A stretch of DNA of 64,000 bases from positions 7,959,891 to 8,023,890 of the forward strand of contig OX336349.1 of assembly GCA_946902875.1 (NCBI GenBank), in the 5' to 3' direction. The notes under the pieces were generated by a model that had not been told where the DNA came from, ran no database searches, and was given only the letters and a program-made list of their open reading frames with translations. Source of the DNA: Nematopogon swammerdamellus (taxonomy: Eukaryota; Arthropoda; Insecta; Lepidoptera; Adelidae). A program made the position numbers and the translations under genes. The stretch's first letter is position 1, and the number at the start of each line of letters is the position of its first letter. Shown here piece after piece: positions 37,101-47,000 of this stretch.

Positions 37101-40100
37101 ATCATGAGGCAACGTTTTTGGATTCTAGCTGGTCGACAAGCGGCTCGACATAGAGTTTTTAAATGTCATCGTTGCTATCGCTGCAAACCTGTAGCGACGG
37201 AACAATTCATGGGTAACTTACCGACCGACCGAGTGACATCTACCTCGGCATTCCTGTCGGTAGCGGCCGATTTTGCAGGTCCATTTTTTGTAAAGGAGAG
37301 TAATTTAAGGAAGGCGAGAATAAACAAGGCTTATTTGTGTATCTTCATTTGTATGGCAAGTAAGGCCGTTCATTTAGAACTTGTATCGGATCTATCCAGT
37401 GAAGGGTTCATAGCGGCTCTTCATAGGTTTGTTTCACGTCGCGGTTTGTGTAGAGACATCTACACTGATAACGGTACAAATTTTCAAGGTGCAAACAACA
37501 ATCTAAAGGAGGTTTACAGTTTTTTGTCAAAAAACATTGACCAATTGAATATTAATTTGGTCGATCTGAAGATCAAATGGCATTTCAGTCCTGCGTCTGC
37601 ACCACACTTCAATGGTATAGCAGAGTCAGCAGTCAAATCTGCTAAATATCACGTAGTCCGAGTTGTAGGAGAGCAAAGGCTCACTTTCGAGGAGCTCTCT
37701 ACATTATTTTGTCGTGTGGAGGCCATCCTCAATTCGCGGCCTCTATGTCCCATGTCATCAGATCCTGAGGACACAATGTCACTGACGCCTGGCCATTTTT
37801 TGATAGGTCGTGCGTTGGTAGGTGTGCCAGAACGTGACGTCACACAGTATGAAATTTGACCAGATTTTCGGACATGGTTTTTTTACTCCAGAACTAGTCA
37901 GTCTTTAGTATTTTAAAAGGTAGAGTAGAACTCCCGTGGGTCAGTTATGTATACTTCCAAAGTTATAAATTTTTGAAAAACAAACTTTTTTTTGGCCGAA
38001 AAATAAAAAAAAATTATTGCTCCGAGATTATGGAATATATTAATAATTATATTTTTCAATATACAAGAATGACTTTACCCCCCTTATTTGAAGCTATTTC
38101 GAACCTCCTACAGTTAGTACAAAACGAGTAAAAATTTATTTTTTATTTTTCGTTTTTATTTTTTTTCTCCTAAACCAAGTCGCATTAGCACAAAATTCTT
38201 ACATTACAATTAACCCTAGACCATGTTTAATAAGTACCAGAAAAAACAAAAGATAATCCCGCTTGGTATAGGAGTTATAGCTACTCAAGTTTTTTCGTTA
38301 GGGCTGCCATAAAATTTCGGCCCAAGTTTGGCCGAAAATTTTAAACAACTAAATAATAGTTTGTCCAAATATATCTATGAATAAATTAAACAAGACTTGA
38401 AATAGACCAACAGTAAAAAATGTTGTGAGAAATTTTAAATTTTAACGTGGAAATCCGTTGTCTCTGCCTACCCCACTGGGAAACAGGCGTGACGTTATGT
38501 ATGTATGTATGTAGTAAAAAATTTTCTTAAAATATACCTACAGATAAGTACAGAGTAATTAAAATAATAAATAAAAAACAAGATACGTTTTATGGAATAT
38601 AATATTTATTTGCATATTTCTTTACATTTATTGGCATTTATTATTTTAGGGTTAGGCAGGGGATGAACAAAAATAATGATGCCAATTTATTAATAATAAT
38701 TTCAATAATAACAGTATTGAAGAATACTTACACTCCATTCAACCTAGCAACTAATGCCGAGCGGTTTCTCTTTCTCTATACTTCTCGCTCTCGCAAAGAG
38801 TGATTGAAGTGACTGTGAACTGAGGTTATGAATATAGTTTAATTTAAAAAATGTATTTTATTATTGTTTATTTATTTGATGAATGAAATTTTGCAATAAA
38901 CCTGTTTATTTTTTGCTTGGAATCATGTTAAATATTTATATTTTCACGGTAAATTATTAAATATTAAAATTTTATATTATTTAAATTTTGTGCCTAATGT
39001 ATTTACTTCAGCCACCGTTTCAGCTGTTCGTTCTATTGTAGGTGGATAAGTTAACCCAGTGCCGTAATACCGGGTAATTCCATATTCATCACTGTCTGAT
39101 GATTCCCCCACGTCACAGAGGTCCTCGTCACTGCCGCTGCTATCCTCACGTAGATTTATGATATCCATCCATCTGTCACGTGAACTTTTGTTTTGGTCAT
39201 AACTCAAGAACCACTGGTGCTAGACTCATCGTGTTGGTACTCAAACTTCAGGTCTCGGTGAGATCTATCCATCTGTCACGTGAACTTTTGTTTTGGTCAT
39301 AACTCGAGAACCACTCGTGCTAGACCCATCGTGTTGGTACTCAAACTTCAGGTCTCGGTGAGATCTATCCATCTGTCACGTGAACTTTTGTTTTGGTCAT
39401 ATCTCGAGAACCACTGGTGCTAGACCCATTGTGTTGGTACTCAAACTTCAGGTCTTGGTGAGATCTATCCATCTGTCACATGAACTTTTGTTTTGGTCAT
39501 AACTCGAGAACCACTGGTGCTAGACCCATCGTGTTTGCACTCAAACTTCAGGTCTCGGTGAGATCTATCCATCTGTCACATGAACTTTTGTGTTGGTCAT
39601 AACTCGAGAACCACTGGTGCTAGACCCATCGTGTTGGTACTCAAACTTCAGGTCTCGGTGAGATCTATCCATCTGTCACATAAACTTTTGTTTTGGTCAT
39701 AACTCGAGAACCACTGGTGCTAGACCCATCGTGTTGGTACTCAAACTTCAGGTCTCGGTGAGATCTATCCATCTGTCACATACAATTTTGTTTTGGTCCT
39801 GAAGTTTGAGTACCAACACGATGGGTCTAGCTCCAGTGTTTCTCGAGTTATGACCAAAACAAAAGTTCACGTGACAGATGGATAGATCTCACCGAGACCT
39901 GAAGTTTGAGTAGCAACATGATGGGTCTAGCACCAGTGGTTCTCGAGTTATGACCAAAACAAAAGTTCACGTGACAGATGGATAGATCTCACCGAGACCT
40001 GAAGTTTGAGTAGCAACATGATGGGTCTAGCACCAGTGGTTCTCGAGTTATGACCAAAACAAAAGTTCACGTGAGAGATGGATAGATATCACCGAGACTT

Positions 40101-40978
40101 GAAGTTTGAGTACCAACATGATGGGTCTAGCACCAGTGGTTCTCGAGTTATGACTAAAACAAAAGTTCACGTGACAGATGGATAGATCTCACCGAGACCT
40201 GAAGTTTGAGTACCAACACGTTGGGTCTAGCACCAGTGGTTCTCAAGTTATGACCAAAACCAAAGTTCATGTGACAGATGGATAGATCTCACCGGGACCT
40301 GAAGTTTGAGTACCAACACGATGGGTCTAGCACCAGTGGTTCTCGAGTTATGACCAAAACAAAAGTTCACGTGACAGTTGGATAGATTTCACCGAGACCT
40401 GAAGTTTGAGTACCAACACGATGGGTCTAGCACCAGTGGTTCTCGAGTTATGTATGACCAAACAAACAAACAAACAAACAATTTACTTTCGCATTTATTA
40501 TAAAGTGAGTAACGTAATTTTGTTATGAGTGTTGCATGCATGCATTGCATAGTGCCATTCAGTTTTTGTGAAAAACAACATGTGAAAAATATGAAAAACA
40601 ATTTTATTATTATGACTATGACGCCTATGAAAGGCTACTGATTGTAATGCGTCGACTCAGAATAAAAACGCAATACTAACTCCCAGGCGCAGCGGCGCAC
40701 GCGCCGTTATGGTTTTGAGATGGCTTACGCATACACCTATGACTCACACATACAACGTTGTGTCCTGTGTAAAGAAGGGTAATAACCGTTGCGAGAGCGA
40801 GAAACCGCTCGGCATTAGTTGCTAAGATGAACGGAGTATAGGCTACGAATATTTCCGAAATGAAAACAATTGTTAATCCTCTTAATCCAATTGAAGTGGA
40901 TGGATGAGAAGAGCGGAAGACCGCGTGTGGTGGCGTGCCTTGGGAGAGGCCTATGTCCAGCAGTGGACCGATACGGGC

Positions 40979-41010
<32 letters not shown>

Positions 41011-44000
41011 TTAATCCTCAGCACTGAGAAATAGGCCACCTTCTCCCAGACCTAGACACTCATCAAGCGCCTGATTTTCCGCATCGATTTTGATTTCCTC
41101 AGCATCCTTCGGTGCAGATTCTTCGGCGAAAGTGTTGGCATCTGCCGGTTTTAGCAATGCTAATGCCTGAGATGGAAGTGGTAACTTTCGCAACTTTTTC
41201 TGTCTGTGGCGCAACCTAATGTTGGAGATGAGAGGATCTCTAGGCATTTTCTAACAGAAAAGCTTTGGGGTATGACAGCTAATTTCTTACCAATGTTTTT
41301 ATTGATATAATTTGGAATGTTTACAATAGCTAACGTATACCTACGTGCATCAGAGCACGTTAAAACAATCGAAAGTTACTAACTAGGTATATCACTACTA
41401 GAAATATTTTTTTTAATCCCGGGAATTTTTCATTATTTTCAAAAGGGACCATATCAATATAATGACTGCATAACGCAATTATAAAAAATCGCTTTACCGT
41501 ATCCGATCATGATAATTAATCATAATTTAATAAAAAATTCACTTTCGGCCAAAAAATAAAATTAAACTACGATTCGAAAAGTGCCAACCCTGACTGTAAA
41601 ATTGTCGGCCTAAACATTATTTAGTTAAAACTCCTATACCAAGCGGGATTATCTTTTAGTTTTTTTAGTACTTATTAAACAAGGTCTGGGGTTATTTGTA
41701 ATGTAAGAATTTTGTGCTAATGCGACTTGGTTTAGGAGAAAAAAAATAAAAATGAAAAAAAATAAAAAAATTATTGCTCGTTTTGTACTAACTGTAGAAG
41801 GTTCGAAATTGCTTAAAAAAATGGGGCTACAGTCATTCTTGTATATAAAAAAATATAATTATTAATATTTTCCATAATCTCGGAGTAATATTTTTTTTTT
41901 ATTTTTCGGCCAAAAAAAACTTACCTTTTTCAAAAATTCATAACTTTGCAACTATACGTAACTGAAACACGGGAGTTCTACTCTAGCTTTTAAAATAGTA
42001 AAGACTAACTAGTTTGGGAATAAAAATACCATGTCCGAAAATCAGGTCAAATTTCATACTGTGCGTCAGCAACGTTCGTACAAATCACCTATCCAGATGG
42101 CATTTACTACAGAAAATGTCACAAGGATTTTGGAAACAATGGTCTCAGGAGTACCTCCATAACCTTCAACAGAGAACAAAATGGCAAAAACTACAGGAAA
42201 ATCTATCAGTTAATGATTTGGTTATCATCAAGGAAGACAACACTCCTCCGCTGCGCTGGAAGTTAGGCCGAGTTGCCGAACTACATCCAGGGAGGGACTC
42301 TGTCGTCAGAGTGGTCACCGTTAAAACGGCAACTGGCACGTTGACGCGGCCAGCTATCAAACTTTGTCGATTGCCACAATAATACTCATGTACATTCGTT
42401 TTTATGGTTAAGGACTTTCATATTTTTTACTTTTCATTACACATTCAAATATTTTCACTATGGTTTTTTTGTTTTTTTTTATTTTTACATATGGCATTAC
42501 GTAAAGTGTTGTTCAAGATTAGACTTAATTTTTAGAGTAATTCAACATTTATTCATGGTATAGGCTTAATTGGAAGCCAGCTGAAGCTGTCTTCGGGGGG
42601 CGGCTATGGTTATTCTTCACATTTTTATTAGGGATTTTAATTTTATATCATTGGCATCACTAAATTGTTTATGGCAATGATATTATTGTAGGTAGGTCGA
42701 AAACTTCATGAGTAGAGAAAAAAAAATCCTTTTTTCCTGACCTACCTCCATATCATATTACATTCACATACAATCAACCTGACTTGCAACAACCAACCGG
42801 TGACAAAAGGAAATTAATCATTATTATTCGGAGCAAGAAGCATTCAAGAGACTTCCATTCAAGAAAGGGTCGACCCTGGAAACTACCGAAACCGTAAGCA
42901 GAAATAACGACAGAATCACACCTATGGAATGAAACTAAGGTCAGAAATCCAATCATCATACAGTCCACTTTTCAACGTTCCAAATCACCAGTCAGTTTTG
43001 GACTTTCTTTGCCGCACTTTTTGCGTATTTGGCGTTTATCACGGCCTTAAGACATAAATTTTGGTTCTCCAGAAATTTATTTTCCAAAATAAATTAAAAA
43101 TATAGGTTCAGTCATCTAATTTCATCTTTTTTTTATATCTTACTAGCTGTGCCCGCGGCTCCGCCCGCTCTCATATTTCACTTCACTGCTAACCTCATAA
43201 GCTATTTAGCGTGATAGTAAGTAGCCTATAGTTGATGGGAAGAATCAAGCTATCCGTAGAATTTTGTTTTATTAAAATCGGTTCAGTGGTTCTCGAGTTA
43301 TAAGCGGACAGACAGACACTCAGACAGACAGAAAGCAGACGTTGGATTTTATTATAGGTAAGGATAATAATATGTTGACTAGTAGTCATATTTTTAGTCA
43401 TTATTCCTATATTTGGAATTCGCTTGGATCTTACAACTTGATATTGGCACATTGAGCCTCAACTGTAAAGTCAAGAGGCCACTTGCCATTGGGAAGGAAA
43501 AGAAAAAGACATAAATTTTTGTGCAGATGTTCTGTAAAAACTGACTTTAGACATTCCTTGGACCAGTGAGGCTGACCGTAGTTTGGATTCCACGTAAAAC
43601 TGTAGGTCCCTTCCCTACCTTGCTAGAAGTAGATGGTAGGGTTTAACCTCTCCGAATTATTACCACCGCACTGAATTAATTCTTTGATTTTGTAGTTAGT
43701 TTTAATTCTGTAGTTTTTTCGCGACTGTGTTACTTGCATTGATTTGTTTTGTCCGATATTGTTAGATATCAACACTAGAATGTGTTTAGTTTAGTGTTTA
43801 GTTTTGTTTAGTTCGACTGATTTAACAAGAAACCGACAATGAAATCCGGGTCGCACAGTGTTTACTCTTTTGCCTTTTTTTTCGGTTATCTTCTTAGCAT
43901 TGTTATTATTCTTCATAATCTGTGTTGTTTTTTGGAAAATTCCATTTGTTTAAGAATTGTAGGCTCGAACAAAATGTGTAATTTTGCATTACATCAGTAA

Positions 44001-47000
44001 GACGTCAGGGCTTGCTGATGTAATGCAAGATAACTGTAGAACTTCATATTATCTACTGTGTTGTGGAAAAATGCATTTAAACAAAGTTCTACGTCATGAA
44101 ATTGGGACAAGATTATTTCTACACGTGTATGGTATTTTAAAGGAAACTCCAGATTTGAGAACTGTAACTGGTAACACAATATTCCGATTGTTACTTTGCG
44201 TACTGAGAATCTGTATGTTTTGTTTTAGATACACTTTGACTTAAAAACAAGTTTTTATGCTGATATTTACGTGGGTTTTCATGTGATCTTTGACTTCTGC
44301 ATGAGCAGGTACCTATTTGTGACTTTGATAACAGTGTTTACGTTGTAATTAGTGTAAAATGTAACCTTCTTATAATTTGGTTCCGGCTCCATAGGGTAAA
44401 AAAAGTGTGAGTGCTCACATCTAAGGTGTTTCACTCGAAGGCATTACTGTTACTGTTACCAAACCGCAATTCACTTCAGCTCCGAAAAATCCTTAGGGTC
44501 CCGGTTTTATATGATTTGGTGTTCATAAAATAATTTTACAGTGATTTTTACTATTACTTAAAAGTATCACCAATGTCATCAGTCATCTATCACTCATCAT
44601 CACCAACCACGACCGGAGGGAAGCACTGACATGGCACCTAGTTCACCTTGTGTTATGGGCTGACATCACGGATGTTGTAGGTGAAGTAGCCAAGCGTGTC
44701 AGTTTCAATAAAAAAAAACAAAACATAAAGTCCCTTAAGTGTCGCTGCGACCCCGCGCATACAAAAGTTATGGTGTAACATTATTTTTTTGTTCCTCTTT
44801 TGCCACCTGCAATAATTTTTTTTTTAACTACAAGCAGGTTTTTTGTTGTTTTTTTTTTTCAGAAATTGGTCTCCAATGAGTCCAATTTCTTCTCTCGCTG
44901 CTGTCCCAGATTCCTAGTTCTCCAGGTTTTTTTTTTATGGAAACTGACACGGTTGGCTACATCACTTACAACATCCGTGATGTCAGCCCATAACACCGGT
45001 TGAACTAGGTGCCATGTCAGTGCTTCCCTTCGATCGTGTCGGCTACACTGAACTGGACGGAAAACACGAACTATTTACATGGCCGTTTCGACCGACGTTT
45101 CATTCAGTGCAGTGGTACCAATCCGGGCGCGTTGAACTCTACCACCGAGTAAGGTAGGAAGGGAAGGGACCTACAGTTTTACGTGGAATCCAAACCACGG
45201 TCAGCCTCCAACGGTCGAGCGGTCACCCATCCAAATACTGACCGCGCCCAGCGTTGCTTAACAATCAATAGCAACAGTCACTGTCTGCACTACTGTTCTT
45301 CAGGTCCAGGAAGTGTTTTCGCCGCAATCGCCTCTTCTTTGCGGGTTGGGTCAGTGTTGATTATAGGATGATGGGATGGAGTGAGAGCCGGTTTTTTTAT
45401 ACCTTGTTGTGACGGTGTGTATAATGAATGAGTGTTGAAGATGCATCATAGATGTATCTGGACCGTGACCCGTGGATTTCAGATCCATTGGGAAGCAGGC
45501 ATAATATCATGTATGTATCTATATAATAATCTGAGATAATAATATGGTGTAACTGGACGATAGACAACCGGAGAGATGAGCGTGGCGAACCTGGACAAGA
45601 TGCGATACGCCAACGGAGACATCAGCACGGCCGACCTGCGTCTCAAGATGCAGAAGTGCATGCAGAAGAACGCAGCCGTCTTCAGACAGCAGAGCACTTT
45701 GGAGGAAGGTACGCATTAAAATTTTTTGACTTGACGTCACGTCTTATAAATTGATGAACACCGGCTGCACGCACGAAAAAGTGTCACGTTCCATCTGAGC
45801 CTGTGTGTGCAAGCGAGAGCGCGTAACAAGCGATAGAGAGGCACAATCGGCCCAAGCCGAAAGCGAACCAAGGGAATCCGATATTAGTTTGGGCGACGCA
45901 TCTTCTTTATATTAACCCTGGTTATTTTTTTTAAACCACCAAACCATCACTCATACCATTTGTGCACGAAATCAAAAGTTTCCGAAAATATAGCTTTCTT
46001 AGGATTACCAACTGTCAGTGAGAGACGGAGAATTGGCCCCGAGCCATTCGTCTTTAGAACCGTTCCCAGTAGTCTTACCACTTTATGACTTATGATGTTA
46101 TCACGTGAAACTATCGTCCGTAAACCGACTTTACAGACAACCAATTTTTTTTTTCTGATGTAGCTATCTGCCATCGTGCCTTCACCGTAAATAGATTAGG
46201 TGTTGTATGCGATATTATGTTTGAGGGAGGCCATCCATTGATGTGCCAAAAGAAATAAGCGAAACCAAAAATAATAAGTGTATTAAAAAAATATATATTT
46301 ATAGTTTTTCTAAGTAGGTACTTTCTTCCGGCCTGTATGCACTTGTGCATTCGACCGAACCAGCTTTCATAGCATTTTGAAAACGATTCTTATGAAAGGT
46401 CGAAAATTTGTCGCCTAAATTCATCAACGGCCTCGTTCGATGTTCAGAATTTTCTTCCTCAGAGCATTTTATTTATAGTGTAATAATAATCATAGAAAAT
46501 AATGACACGAAATGCTTCCGGTGACACATCCATTGTTGCAATGATTTCTAGTTTGACTGGCGCCATGTTGTAAAAATTCTATAAAAAAAAATCTAGCCAT
46601 AAGGGCCCAGTAATTTTTACCAAGGAGATTTACACTGAAATTATGTTTCGATCGGCTGTATAAAGAAGACGAAATATTAGAAAAAAAATTGGAACAGCCT
46701 AGTAAAGTACGACATTACTGTATAAAAGAGGATGAAGTACCCACACACAGCCTTTGTGAATATGAACCGCTTATTCACAGTAGAAACTGTATTCTTGGGG
46801 TTATATTTTTAACCCATGCCAAATACAGGTACTCAACCCCAAGAATATTACTCGGTTCATAGCGGAAATCGAACTTAGGGGAGTTATAAATTTTTGAGAG
46901 ATCATAATAGATAGATTTATTTATCATGATCATGTACGTTAGCAAAAGTGGCAACTTATCTATGGGCTTGTATTCTTCTTAATCTTCATTTGAGGATCAT

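Larger units (their letters stand above)
37843..42063. mobile_element. Transib-like non-autonomous DNA transposon, 4,221 bp, nested in BEL/Pao
   Basis: Both ends read CACAGTATGAAATTTGACC inward, and CGTCA stands outside both (37838-37842 and 42064-42068). The surrounding integrase frame is restored if the element and one CGTCA are removed, which proves insertion. The inverted ends run about 450 bp (to about 38300 and from about 41610) at roughly 90% identity. CAC-type ends with a 5-bp GC-rich duplication fit the Transib superfamily best. CACTA and Chapaev elements have 2-4 bp duplications. No transposase is found inside. The interior holds a satellite palindrome, a LINE tail and two small minus-strand frames. 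Confidence 0.85.
31905..42990 (+). mobile_element. BEL/Pao LTR retrotransposon, full length, interrupted by a DNA transposon
   Basis: Two 384-bp LTRs with TG...CA ends are identical by eye. The 5-bp sequence GTCAG stands directly outside both (31900-31904 and 42991-42995). Between them lies a long gag-pol frame in + orientation, same strand as SDHA. Without the 4,221-bp inner insertion the element would be about 6.9 kb, normal for BEL/Pao. Identical LTRs mean a recent insertion. It occupies most of SDHA intron 9. Confidence 0.97.

Noticed and set aside
39169..40455. CRISPR-like array of regular repeats
   Set aside because: The period is 100 bp with no unique spacers, the units are fully repeated and inverted at the centre, and the context is eukaryotic. 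It is a satellite.
37843..42063. CACTA/EnSpm assignment of the nested element
   Set aside because: The ends begin CAC, but the target duplication is 5 bp (CGTCA), which fits Transib better than the 2-3 bp of CACTA elements.
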